Shown one piece after another: positions 28,504-36,766 of a stretch of DNA of 40,762 nt. Source of the DNA: Bacteroidota bacterium. Its GTDB lineage: Bacteria > Bacteroidota > Bacteroidia > Chitinophagales > Chitinophagaceae. Where the stretch lies: assembly GCA_018266615.1 (NCBI GenBank), contig JAFEAB010000035.1, forward strand, positions 1 to 40,762, given 5' to 3'. Position 1 is the first letter of the stretch; each line of letters opens with the position of its first letter. Below the pieces are notes generated by a model. It worked only from the letters and a program-made list of their open reading frames with translations. It made no database searches and was not told the DNA's origin. The position numbers and the translations under genes were made by a program.

Positions 28504-28549
28504 GTTTTGAAGCGATGAAAACTTGTTTTCAATTGCGGAAAGGCAAAGG

Positions 28550-29533
28550 CTATATTTCGATTGGGGCCTTCTTGTAATATTTCCTTCTGTATTCATTGGG
28601 AGTAATGCCGGTTACTTTTTTAAAAATGACCCGGAAAGATTTACTATCATTATACCCTACATCATACATCACCTCGTTAATGTTTGCTCTTGTTGTTTCA
28701 AATTGCCGTTTGGCGGCTTCCACTTTTATTCGATGCACATACTCCATAACCGAATTACTGGTAGCCTCTTTAAACCTCCTTTCGAAAGTACGGCGCCCCA
28801 ATCTCGCCAATTTCGCCAATTCTATGGTAATGAATTTATTCTGAAAATTTCTTTCAATGTATTCCTGCGATTCCAGAATTTCCTTATCATAATGATTTTT
28901 CTGTCCCTTAAAAATTGAAAAAGAAGCCTGGCTGTTGCGATCGATATCAATGGCAAAATATTTTGAGGCAAGAATGGCCGTTTCCCGGTTTGAATACTTC
29001 TCTAATAAGTAAAGCAACAGATTCCAGTAGGAATGTGCCCCGCCACTTGAATAAATTCCATTCTCCTCGGTTACAATTCCCCCTTGTACCAGTTCCACCT
29101 TGGGAAACATTTCTTTGAATTCTTCCTGAAAACCCCAATGCGTTGAACACCGTTTTCCATTTAACAACCCGGTGGAGGCAAGTAAAAACGCGCCAACACA
29201 AAGTGAAGCAACCTCTGCTCCCTTGTTATATTGATCCACTAACCAAGGGATTACAGCCTCATTTAAAGATATGGCCTGAGCCATGTTTCCAAACAATGCC
29301 GGAACAAAGATCAAATCGGTTTGTTCTACTTCGTTCAACAATCGATTTGGATGTACGGTGAAAAGGCCATTATTCAGTTCGATTGTCGGTTTAGCAGCAA
29401 CCAACTCCACTTCAAACAATGGCTTTTTTCCTGCAGAGGCCAAAAACTGATTCGCTGCCGAGAATACGTATTGTGGATCTGCGATTGCTTGCACTACAGA
29501 TGATTCCGGTACCAGGATTGAAATTCTGATCAT
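28550..29533 (-). CDS. GlxA-type transcriptional regulator (DJ-1/PfpI domain plus AraC DNA-binding domain)
   Basis: A 327-residue regulator with two domains. The N-terminal DJ-1/PfpI class I amidotransferase-like domain (about 1-190) contains the nucleophile-elbow region EVASLCVGAFLLASTGLLNG with its cysteine and CSTHWGFQEEF. The C-terminal AraC/XylS domain (about 215-320) carries two helix-turn-helix motifs (ELAKLARLGRRTFERRFKEA and the terminal signature INEVMYDVGYNDSKSFRVIFKKVTGITPNEYRRKY). GlxA-like proteins act as ligand-responsive or degenerate-amidase transcription factors; the effector here is unknown. It is divergently oriented from the AHSA1 and VOC genes, which makes them plausible targets. 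Its stop lies 10 bases beyond the end of the tRNA-tail array. Confidence 0.93.
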   Translation of the reverse strand: MIRISILVPESSVVQAIADPQYVFSAANQFLASAGKKPLFEVELVAAKPTIELNNGLFTVHPNRLLNEVEQTDLIFVPALFGNMAQAISLNEAVIPWLVDQYNKGAEVASLCVGAFLLASTGLLNGKRCSTHWGFQEEFKEMFPKVELVQGGIVTEENGIYSSGGAHSYWNLLLYLLEKYSNRETAILASKYFAIDIDRNSQASFSIFKGQKNHYDKEILESQEYIERNFQNKFITIELAKLARLGRRTFERRFKEATSNSVMEYVHRIKVEAAKRQFETTRANINEVMYDVGYNDSKSFRVIFKKVTGITPNEYRRKYYKKAPIEI

Positions 29534-29754
29534 AAAATAAGGAGGCTATGAATTTACGCAATTTGACCCAAAATTGTCATAACCTGCCCCACAAAAATTC
29601 TCCATTACTCCTCACTTTTGAAGTTCCAAATACAGAAGAAATTCCTTCCTTAATAAAAAGAAAGAAATCTGTAAAATTTGAGAACCCATGTGTAAAAATT
29701 CAAAAAAATATCATTCACGCATTCATCCTAAAAGTTATAAAATAGTTTAACGTT

Positions 29755-30204
29755 ATGTCTACCAACCCTATTCATCTACACCGGATTTTGGCCGCTTCAC
29801 CAGAGAGGGTGTTCAAAGCCTTTTCTGACGTAGCGGCTTATGCCACCTGGCTTCCTCCCTACGGATTCATTGCCAAAATTCAACAGTATGATTTCAAACC
29901 GGGGGGCTCTTATAAAATGTCTTTTCAAAATTTTGGTACGGGAAGTGAACAGCACTTTGGAGGTGAATTTTTGGAAATTCGGGAGAATGAACTAATTAGA
30001 GCAACTGACCGGTTTGACGACAGTCATTTACCGGGGGAGATGGTTACCAGCATTGAATTCAAAAAAGTAATATGTGGCACGGAAATTAAGATAACACAGA
30101 CCGGGATACCGGAAGCCATCCCCATAGAGATGTGCTATTTAGGGTGGCAGGATTCCCTGGATAAATTAAAAAGGCTGGTAGAACCCAATATTCCGGATGC
30201 GTAA
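29755..30204 (+). CDS. SRPBCC (AHSA1-like) family protein
   Basis: A 149-residue START-like fold protein. The N-terminus IHLHRILAASPERVFKAFSD and WLPPYGF match the activator-of-Hsp90-ATPase-homologue/SRPBCC pattern, as do the mid segment FKPGGSYKMSF and the C-terminal GWQDSLDKLKRLVE helix. Such proteins bind hydrophobic ligands, and most bacterial members have no assigned ligand. The gene is first in a likely three-gene plus-strand operon with two VOC genes (gaps of 50 and 24 bases) and is divergent from the GlxA-type regulator, which may control it. Confidence 0.88.
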   Translation: MSTNPIHLHRILAASPERVFKAFSDVAAYATWLPPYGFIAKIQQYDFKPGGSYKMSFQNFGTGSEQHFGGEFLEIRENELIRATDRFDDSHLPGEMVTSIEFKKVICGTEIKITQTGIPEAIPIEMCYLGWQDSLDKLKRLVEPNIPDA

Positions 30205-30254
30205 AAAAATGCCCCGTTAAGTTCTGCAAATTTGAATCACAAAAAACAATCGTT

Positions 30255-30659
30255 ATGGCAAAACAAGTATTTATCAACCTTCCGGTAAGCGACTTAAAAA
30301 GATCCAGGGAATTTTATGAAGCAATAGGATTTACCAACAATCCCCAATTTTCGGATGATACCGCGGCCTGTATGGTATGGAGCGATTTCATTCTTGTAAT
30401 GTTGCTAACCCACGAAAAACTGAAACAATTTATTTCCAAAGAAATCATCGATGCCAAAATGAATGTGGGAGCCATCAATGCGCTGTCATTGGAGAGCAGA
30501 GATGCGGTAAATGCATTCACAGAAAAGGCCATTAAAGCCGGAGGCAGAGAATATGCAGAACCGAAAGACTACGGATTCATGCAACAGCGTTCCGTAGAAG
30601 ACCCGGATGGACATAATTGGGAACCCTTTTTTATGGATCTGAGCAAATTCCCCGGTTAA
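30255..30659 (+). CDS. VOC family protein (glyoxalase/bleomycin-resistance fold)
   Basis: A 134-residue single-domain vicinal-oxygen-chelate protein. It opens with KQVFINLPVSDLKRSREFYEAIGF, the usual first beta-alpha unit of glyoxalase-like domains, and ends with SVEDPDGHNWEPFFMD, where DPDGH and the following Glu are typical metal-site surroundings. The first-half ligand is less clear (INLPV rather than the usual HIxLxV), so metal binding and enzymatic activity are uncertain. The substrate is unknown. Confidence 0.88.
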   Translation: MAKQVFINLPVSDLKRSREFYEAIGFTNNPQFSDDTAACMVWSDFILVMLLTHEKLKQFISKEIIDAKMNVGAINALSLESRDAVNAFTEKAIKAGGREYAEPKDYGFMQQRSVEDPDGHNWEPFFMDLSKFPG

Positions 30660-30683
30660 AGAATACGCACTAAAAAAGCAAAT

Positions 30684-31154
30684 ATGCCCAACCCAAAAAT
30701 TACACCCTGTTTATGGATTGAAAAAGATGCAAAAAAAGCTGTAAGGTATTACCAATCCGTCTTCAAAAAAGGAAAATTGATATCTTATAAAGCCTATAAA
30801 AATGCAGAAAACCCAGGCGGCAACTTTGATGTGGCTGAAATGGAGGTGCTGGGGATGCGGTTCCAGATTTTGGCGGCTGGTCCATTCTTCAAATTTAATG
30901 AGGCCATTTCATTCTCTATCCGTTGTAAGGATCAGGCAGAGGTTGATTATTATTGGAAAGCATTAACTGCCAAAGGAGGGAGTGAGGGGCCTTGTGGCTG
31001 GTGCAAAGATAAGTTTGGGCTTTCCTGGCAGGTAATTCCTGAGAAGTTATTCAAGCTTGAAAATCATAAGGATAAGGCAAAAGGGAAATTTGCTTTCACT
31101 GCCATGTTGAAAATGAAGAAAATCATTATTGCCGATTTGGAGGAAAAGAAATAG
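30684..31154 (+). CDS. VOC family protein, PhnB-like (3-demethylubiquinone methyltransferase-like domain)
   Basis: A 156-residue protein beginning KITPCLWIEKDAKKAVRYYQSVF, with ENPGGNFDVAEMEVLGMRFQIL, DQAEVDYYWKAL and CGWCKDKFGLSWQVIPEKLF. These are hallmarks of the PhnB-like/'3-dmu-9_3-mt' branch of the VOC superfamily. Despite the family name, these are not proven methyltransferases. The WCKDxFGxSWQVIP segment is strongly conserved. It is the last gene of the AHSA1-VOC-VOC group, 24 bases after its neighbour. Confidence 0.9.
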   Translation: MPNPKITPCLWIEKDAKKAVRYYQSVFKKGKLISYKAYKNAENPGGNFDVAEMEVLGMRFQILAAGPFFKFNEAISFSIRCKDQAEVDYYWKALTAKGGSEGPCGWCKDKFGLSWQVIPEKLFKLENHKDKAKGKFAFTAMLKMKKIIIADLEEKK

Positions 31155-31173
31155 TATTAGGGCTCTTAAGATC

Positions 31174-31210
31174 AAAAAATCCCGGAGCAAGTATAATCAA
31201 TGCTCCGGGA
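31174..31210 (-). terminator. Intrinsic terminator for the lipocalin-like lipoprotein gene
   Basis: TCCCGGAGCA and TGCTCCGGGA form a perfect ten-base-pair stem (31180-31189 with 31201-31210) with an 11-base loop. On the minus strand it is followed by six T residues. It lies 40 bases downstream of the minus-strand stop at 31250. Confidence 0.85.
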
Positions 31211-31249
31211 AAAACACGGGAATTTGCAAGCTCAACCCTTAACTGAAAT

Positions 31250-31717
31250 TTATCGTAAAAGGGAAATGGAAGTTTCAGTAACTTGTACTCCATCATCCTT
31301 ATAGTTATACAAAACTAATTTGGTTTGATTAAGTACCTGGATATCATAAACTTCCTGGATATCAGCGGCAGGTTTTGGTAAATACAGGTGAAGTTTTTGT
31401 CCAACAATTTTCCAAAATCCATTTTCTACGAACCCATCTTTCCCCCTGCTAAAAATTTCTTTTTTGTCGAAATTAAAAAAGTCATCCGGCCTTCCCAATT
31501 GCACAGTACTTTCTTCCTTGTCGGAATTCATTATATGAACTTCACTTTTTACCACACGCCACTTGCCCAAAATTAACCCTTCCTGACCAAACTCAGGTGT
31601 ATCAATATTAACCGGGACAGCATGACTGGCGGGAACTTCATCTTTTTTACATCCACTGAGGATGGTAATGGATGAAACAAAAACTGCCAAAACAAAAAGC
31701 AAATGATTCGTTTTCAT
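31250..31717 (-). CDS. Lipocalin-like lipoprotein
   Basis: A 155-residue lipoprotein. The signal peptide ends in the lipobox LSGC with Cys23, followed by KKDE, which resembles the charged surface-export signal described in Bacteroidota lipoproteins. The mature part has the short beta pattern of lipocalin-like (DUF4488-type) proteins: an opening LILGKWRVVKSEV, then NGFWKIVGQKLHLYL and a final strand pair NQTKLVLYNY / TETSISLLR. It is followed by a strong terminator and so is likely monocistronic. Function is not known; a role at the cell surface is inferred. Confidence 0.75.
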   Translation of the reverse strand: MKTNHLLFVLAVFVSSITILSGCKKDEVPASHAVPVNIDTPEFGQEGLILGKWRVVKSEVHIMNSDKEESTVQLGRPDDFFNFDKKEIFSRGKDGFVENGFWKIVGQKLHLYLPKPAADIQEVYDIQVLNQTKLVLYNYKDDGVQVTETSISLLR

Positions 31718-32219
31718 AACGGTAAATTTTATAGTTTAAAAAAAATAGTTGCATAATTAATGAACTCCTTCTCCTCCATATCTCCCGTTCCTTAACAACC
31801 GTAAAATTCATTCTTTCAACAGCCGATTCCTATCGTTTATTAACCGAAATAATTTCCTAAAATGACCGGGAAAATGCGGGTGTTTTACCCAGATACTAAA
31901 AAGAGGTTTCCGGTGCTCGTCGGGTGAAAACAACATACCTAAGCATTCGTGAATAATTTTGTCATTCATTATAAATTGATTCTGAATACCCTCGTCTTCT
32001 ATCGATATTAAAATAAACAACACCCAAAATTTGCAAAGGAGGGTGATTTAACGCTTTTTGGGATACATCCACATTCATCATTTCATCAAAAATCAAGCGG
32101 CTGGAAAAAAGATTACAAACGGATAACGACTTAATATCCTGAAAAAAGGGGAAACGAGACCTGCGACAAATGGGCAAATATGACAAAAAATTTTTTTAGG
32201 TTAGGATAACTTATTAGAT
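31718..32219. other. Intergenic region upstream of SusC, no convincing gene
   Basis: Two short overlapping minus-strand frames of 71 and 74 codons (31808-32023 and 31962-32186) are the only open frames. Neither has a recognisable domain, signal peptide or supporting upstream signal. They might be a decayed gene, but I cannot show that. The region is AT-rich and no repeat or RNA gene is visible. Confidence 0.4.
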
Positions 32220-32227
32220 TAGATTCG
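32220..32227 (+). promoter_or_regulatory. Possible -7 element before susC
   Basis: TAGATTCG differs from TAnnTTTG at one position and lies 21 bases before the SusC-like ATG at 32249. No TTTG -33 element is clear. Confidence 0.3.
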
Positions 32228-32248
32228 TTACACTTAACTACACCAATT

Positions 32249-35200
32249 ATGAGAAAAAAAATCCTGGGTTACATAGGGTTTGTTCTCCTGTTATTACCCA
32301 CTGTTGTTATTGGCCAAACAACGGTGAGGGGAACAATCACCGATGCCAAGAGCGGCAACCCAATCCCTAATGCTTCCATTGTGGTAAAATCAGGTTCATC
32401 CGGAACGGCCAGTGAAACGGATGGAAAGTTCACACTGCAGGTATCATCCCTTAGCGTAAAACTGGTTTTTTCTGCTTTGGGATATACCACCCGGGAGCTT
32501 ACCGCTTCTGCCAATATGCTGGTAAAACTTGAACCCGCCTCAGCCGCTTCCCTTGATGAAATAGTGGTGGTGGGATATGGTACAAAAATCAAAAAAGACC
32601 TTACCGGTAATATTGCCAAAGTAAAAGGATCGGATGTGCAACATATGCCAGTAGTTAACCTCGACCAGGCCTTACAGGGGAGGGCAGCCGGTGTTTTTGT
32701 GGAAGGAAACAGCGGAAAAGTGGGGGAAGGTATTAAGGTGCTCATCCGGGGTGCTTCTTCCATCTCTGCATCAAACAGCCCGCTTTATGTAGTGGATGGA
32801 GTGCCTATCAGTACCGACTCCTATTCGGGTAACCCCCTTGCCGACATTAATTTTAATGATATTGAATCGTTTGATATTTTAAAGGATGCTTCTGCAGCGG
32901 CCATTTATGGATCTCGTGCTGCAAATGGAGTCGTATTGATTACTACAAAAAAAGGGAAGGCAGGGAAAACCAACCTCCAGGCCAATTTCCAATATGGGAT
33001 CAACAAGCCAACCCATCTGCGGGGCTTTTTAAATGCCAAACAATATGTGGACCTCATTCGCGAAGCCGCCATCAACAGCGATCACCTGGAAGGAGTAGAT
33101 CCTCTTGATCCCAACCAATATGAGGACTCCTGGTTGGAGTTTGTGGAGGGTAGACTTACCCGGTATTCGGGTTGGAGCGACTGGCGGACCCTGCAAACCA
33201 ATACGGATTGGCAGAAGTTAGCATTTGATGATAAGGCCCGTACTGCCAATGTAGATTTATCGGCAAGTGGCGGCACGGAAAAAACAAAATTCTATACCAG
33301 CCTGGCCTATGTTTCCCAGGATGGAATCCTGGTTGGAAATGGACTTCGGAGATTTTCAGGGAGGCTTAACCTCGATCAAACCGTATCCGATAAATTAAAA
33401 TTGGGATTTAATTTAAGCCTTTCTCAAACAAATATGGACCAGGTTTCGGTGGATAATGAATTTACAACCCCCATGCAAATGGTTGCCCTGGCACCGATTA
33501 CTCCTTTGCGCGACCAGGATGGCAAACTGTATAACCGGCCCGTAACCACTTATGGAAATCCTTATGTGGACTATAAAGAAGGCCATTACCGTACAACAAT
33601 TTACCGAAATATCGGAAATGTATATGCGCAATTAAACTTCACCCCTCATTTCTTCTTCCGTTCCGAATTTGGGCTTGATATCCAGAATCAGAATGATGAT
33701 GAATTTTATGGCTTTAACACCACCTACGGAACAGGCACTAATGGTTATGGGCAATCGAGCTGGTTCCGGGGTTTAGATTATAATACCAACAACTTTTTTA
33801 GTTTTCAAAAGACGTTTAACTCGGTTCACGATTTCGATGCGGTTTTGGGAACATCCTTTCAAAAATACAGCACCGAATGGGCCAATGTTTATGGCGAACA
33901 ATTCCCGGTTGAATCGCTTCAAAAACTGGCCAGCGCCGGATTAATTAAGGGTGGAACATCCGAAAGCAACAATTCCACTTTTCTCTCCTATTTTGCAAGA
34001 GCCAATTATAAGTATAAAGACAAATACCTTTTTTCACTTAGCGGAAGGGCAGACGGATCATCCGTATTCGGCGCCAATAACCGGTATGGCTTCTTCCCTG
34101 CCGTTTCTGCCGGATGGATTCTAAGCGAAGAATCCTTCCTCGGTTCATCCTCCATTGTAAGTTTTCTAAAACTAAGGGGAAGCTGGGGATTAACCGGTAA
34201 TGCAGATGGCTTTGGGAACTTTGCTCATCTTGGCTTGTGGGGAGGTAGTTCCTACAACGGAACCGGTGGGCTTTCACCCACGCAATTAGCAAACCCCGAT
34301 TTAAAATGGGAAAAATCGAACCAGACCGATATTGGAATTGACTTCGGTTTCCTGAGTAATCGAATCAGCGGAGAAATTGATTATTACGACAGGGAAACAA
34401 AAGGCCTGATTTATAATGTTCCGGTTCCGGGGAACACCGGTTATACCACCAAGACGGTAAATATAGGCGCTATGAGTAACCGGGGATTTGAATTTGTGTT
34501 AAACACTGAAAATGTCCGTAAAAAGAATTTCAATTGGTCTACCAGCATTAATATTTCAATAAACCGGAATAAAATCACCAAACTGGATGGTGTTCAAACC
34601 ATGATACCGGGCAATGATGGCAGGTACCTGAATTCCCTGATTGTGGGTGAATCCATTGGGGTATTTTACGGGCCCAAATTTGCAGGAGTCGACCCGGCCA
34701 ATGGAGATGCGCTTTACTACAAGCAGGATGGGAAGACCACCACAAACGACTATAACGAGGCGGGGAATTTTATAGTTGGAAACCCCAATCCGAAAATGAT
34801 TGCAGGATTAAGCAGCAACATTAAATATTTCGGAATTGATTTCAGTTTTTTATTTCAGGGTGTATTTGGGAATAAAATTCAAAATGGAGCCGGCGGCTTT
34901 ATGAGTTCGAGTTTCGACTGGTTTGATAATCAGACAACTGACCAGTTGGACCGGTGGCAGAAACCCGGCGACATTACCAATGTACCGCAGTTAAGGATTG
35001 ATGGAGCAAACGGAACCGGTGCTTCCAGCCGATATGTGTACGATGGCAGTTACGTACGTTTAAAAAATATAACATTGGGATATACCCTTCCCAGGAAATT
35101 CACCAAAATGGCCCGGATTAGCAGTCTGCGCGTTTACGTTACAGCCGTTAACCTGCTCACCTTCACAAAATATCCCGGATGGGATCCGGAGGTAAATACA

Positions 35201-35293
35201 GATTACCGGGCCGACAATCGGAACCAGGGTTCTGATTTTTACTCTGCTCCCCAGGTGAAGAATGTCTCATTTGGATTAAACGTAGGGTTCTAA
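32249..35293 (+). CDS. SusC/RagA family TonB-linked outer-membrane protein
   Basis: A 1014-residue TonB-dependent transporter. The signal peptide (about 1-23, ending VVIGQ) precedes a carboxypeptidase-regulatory-like N-terminal extension (VRGTITDAKSGNPIPNASIV, about 23-97). The SusC signature SLDEIVVVGYG around residue 110 follows, then the plug domain (about 115-220; LQGRAAGVFVEG, IRGASSISASNSPLYVVDG, ASAAAIYGSRAANGVVLIT) and a 22-strand-type barrel to the terminal Phe (SFGLNVGF). SusC proteins import ligands captured by the partner SusD lid. Length is typical. The SusD gene follows 25 bases later. No glycoside hydrolase or anti-sigma/ECF pair is nearby, so the substrate class is open. Confidence 0.97.
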   Translation: MRKKILGYIGFVLLLLPTVVIGQTTVRGTITDAKSGNPIPNASIVVKSGSSGTASETDGKFTLQVSSLSVKLVFSALGYTTRELTASANMLVKLEPASAASLDEIVVVGYGTKIKKDLTGNIAKVKGSDVQHMPVVNLDQALQGRAAGVFVEGNSGKVGEGIKVLIRGASSISASNSPLYVVDGVPISTDSYSGNPLADINFNDIESFDILKDASAAAIYGSRAANGVVLITTKKGKAGKTNLQANFQYGINKPTHLRGFLNAKQYVDLIREAAINSDHLEGVDPLDPNQYEDSWLEFVEGRLTRYSGWSDWRTLQTNTDWQKLAFDDKARTANVDLSASGGTEKTKFYTSLAYVSQDGILVGNGLRRFSGRLNLDQTVSDKLKLGFNLSLSQTNMDQVSVDNEFTTPMQMVALAPITPLRDQDGKLYNRPVTTYGNPYVDYKEGHYRTTIYRNIGNVYAQLNFTPHFFFRSEFGLDIQNQNDDEFYGFNTTYGTGTNGYGQSSWFRGLDYNTNNFFSFQKTFNSVHDFDAVLGTSFQKYSTEWANVYGEQFPVESLQKLASAGLIKGGTSESNNSTFLSYFARANYKYKDKYLFSLSGRADGSSVFGANNRYGFFPAVSAGWILSEESFLGSSSIVSFLKLRGSWGLTGNADGFGNFAHLGLWGGSSYNGTGGLSPTQLANPDLKWEKSNQTDIGIDFGFLSNRISGEIDYYDRETKGLIYNVPVPGNTGYTTKTVNIGAMSNRGFEFVLNTENVRKKNFNWSTSINISINRNKITKLDGVQTMIPGNDGRYLNSLIVGESIGVFYGPKFAGVDPANGDALYYKQDGKTTTNDYNEAGNFIVGNPNPKMIAGLSSNIKYFGIDFSFLFQGVFGNKIQNGAGGFMSSSFDWFDNQTTDQLDRWQKPGDITNVPQLRIDGANGTGASSRYVYDGSYVRLKNITLGYTLPRKFTKMARISSLRVYVTAVNLLTFTKYPGWDPEVNTDYRADNRNQGSDFYSAPQVKNVSFGLNVGF

Positions 35294-35318
35294 AAAAATA
35301 TTTATCCTATTTTAAAAT

Positions 35319-36671
35319 ATGAAGATGAAAACACAATTAATAATCTATATAAGCGCATTCCTCCTGTTATTTGGGTGCAATAAAAAACTGGATGTAAATC
35401 CAACACAGGATGTGGCAGAGGAATTCGTTTTTAATAATGACGCCAATATTAAAGCGGCATTAAATGGTGCATACGATGCGGCCAGTAATGGGTATGTATT
35501 AGGTGGAGACCTGATGCTTTATTCGGAATTGTTGGGAGCCGATGGCGAAATTTCCTGGGTTGGAACGTATAACGAGCCCAGGGAGATATTCCGTAAAACC
35601 ATTTTAAAAACCAATGGCTATGTTGAAAGTAGTTGGTCTAATAGCTATAAGGTGATAAACATTTGTAATAATATCCTGGCCCATATTGCATTGGTTGATG
35701 ATGCCGACAGAGACCGGGTAAAAGGAGAAGCATTATTCCTAAGAGGATTGATGTATTTCGGTATGGTAGAATTTTTTGCTAAACCTTACAGTGCCGGTAA
35801 TATTACTACGAACCCCGGTTTGCAATTGGTAACAGCACCTACGGTTAACGGTCAAATTACAAATGCCAACCTGGTTCCCAGGAGTTCTGTAAAGGATACC
35901 TACGATCTTATTTTAGCCGACCTTACCGCTGCAAAGCCGTTATTAAGCGATGAGATTGGCGTTTACGCCAATAAATATGCAGCTTCTGCTATTTTATCGA
36001 GGGTATATCTTCAGATGGAAAATTTCTCAGGCGCCCGGGATGAAGCAAATGAAGTAATTAACGATTCGGGTGCAGAACTTACAGGTGCTTATGCGGGAGC
36101 ATTCAATAATACCAACCCAAGCAGTGAAGATATTTTTGTACTGCCGGTAACTGCCCAGGATGGAGATAATGATATGTGGCTGTTCTGGTCAACCAGCGAT
36201 TATGGCGCACGTGATGGGGACGTGGAAGTAAACCAGGCACACCTCGATTTGTATTCCCCATCCGACGCCAGGCTTGCCTTGTTTTGGGATGTGGATGGCA
36301 CTTATTATTCCGGAAAATGGAAATTCCAGTACCGGTATCTCCCCCAGGTGCGGCTTGCCGAAATGTATCTTACCCGGGCAGAGTGCAATTATAGATTAAG
36401 CACCTCCGTTGGTGCTACTCCGGAAGAAGACATTACCACCATTAGAAACAGGGCCGGATTAGGATCTATTAGCTCCCCAACTTTGGATGATATTATTTTA
36501 GAGCGCCATTTGGAACTGGCCCATGAAGGCCAACGAATTCATGACATAAAGCGTCTCCGGCAATCGGTAGAAGGATTTAGTTACGATGCACCCAGGCTGG
36601 TCTTTCCAATTCCACAACGGGAAATAAATGCTGTGGGCAGTAATATCCTGGTACAAAATGAAGGATACTGA
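35319..36671 (+). CDS. SusD/RagB family nutrient-binding outer-membrane lipoprotein
   Basis: A 450-residue lipoprotein with signal peptide and lipobox LFGC (Cys20), followed by the SusD-like segment KLDVNPTQDV. The TPR-like helices (EALFLRGLMYFGMVEFFAKPY; KYAASAILSRVYLQMENF) and the C-terminal region (VRLAEMYLTRAECNYRL, ILERHLELAHEGQRIHDIKR) are classic SusD features. It is on the short side for the family (450 versus about 500-600), with few insertions in the ligand-binding half. It forms the lid of the SusC transporter at the cell surface. A strong terminator follows, closing a two-gene operon with SusC. Confidence 0.96.
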   Translation: MKMKTQLIIYISAFLLLFGCNKKLDVNPTQDVAEEFVFNNDANIKAALNGAYDAASNGYVLGGDLMLYSELLGADGEISWVGTYNEPREIFRKTILKTNGYVESSWSNSYKVINICNNILAHIALVDDADRDRVKGEALFLRGLMYFGMVEFFAKPYSAGNITTNPGLQLVTAPTVNGQITNANLVPRSSVKDTYDLILADLTAAKPLLSDEIGVYANKYAASAILSRVYLQMENFSGARDEANEVINDSGAELTGAYAGAFNNTNPSSEDIFVLPVTAQDGDNDMWLFWSTSDYGARDGDVEVNQAHLDLYSPSDARLALFWDVDGTYYSGKWKFQYRYLPQVRLAEMYLTRAECNYRLSTSVGATPEEDITTIRNRAGLGSISSPTLDDIILERHLELAHEGQRIHDIKRLRQSVEGFSYDAPRLVFPIPQREINAVGSNILVQNEGY

Positions 36672-36695
36672 TTACCATACCTGATTCTATTAACC

Positions 36696-36731
36696 AAGCA
36701 AAAGTGTTTCCCAAAATACTTTTGCTTTTTT
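36696..36731 (+). terminator. Strong intrinsic terminator after susD
   Basis: AAGCAAAAGT (36696-36705) pairs perfectly with ACTTTTGCTT (36718-36727). Four further inner pairs (one G-U) leave the loop CCCA, and T residues follow the stem. It separates SusCD from the M14 peptidase gene and overlaps the upstream GTG candidate start of that gene at 36704. Confidence 0.85.
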
Positions 36732-36766
36732 ATTTTGTATATTTCTTAAAATTTAAACCACCTGCC

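Larger units (their letters stand above)
28120..28540 (+). repeat. Array of tRNA-Pro 3'-tail units with palindromic structure
   Basis: A 21-base core consisting of the last 16 bases of tRNA-Pro plus CAAAC occurs at 28120-28140 (in the tRNA), 28292-28312 and 28454-28474, spaced 172 and 162 bases apart. Each copy is followed by a GC-rich terminator-like hairpin ending in T-rich sequence and then by a second AT-rich hairpin. Units 1 and 2 are closed by inverted arms: 28137-28150 with 28247-28260, and 28308-28322 with 28411-28425. Unit 3 has only the left arm and ends next to the AraC-type gene. Units 2 and 3 also share a 28-base direct repeat at 28348-28375 and 28509-28536. Confidence 0.85.

Noticed and set aside
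28120..28540. CRISPR array
   Set aside because: There are only three copies, the spacing is 160-170 bases with related rather than unique spacers, and no cas genes are present.
28020..28596. Three short minus-strand reading frames (28020-28226, 28192-28410, 28414-28596), each containing FVGMTG
   Set aside because: The shared residues are the reverse translation of the tRNA-Pro tail and its repeats. Translations of this kind (GMTGFEPA) commonly appear as false proteins opposite tRNA genes.
29548..29745. 65-codon plus-strand frame between the AraC-type regulator and the AHSA1 gene
   Set aside because: It lies in the regulatory region of a divergent pair, with low-complexity basic composition and no family resemblance.
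28062..31717. Genomic island integrated at tRNA-Pro
   Set aside because: The tRNA tail repeats suggest attachment sites, but they lie within 420 bases and no integrase, transposase or phage gene occurs in the window.
31808..32186. Overlapping minus-strand frames of 71 and 74 codons, possibly a frameshifted gene
   Set aside because: Neither half shows a recognisable domain and there is no sequence similarity I can identify to join them.
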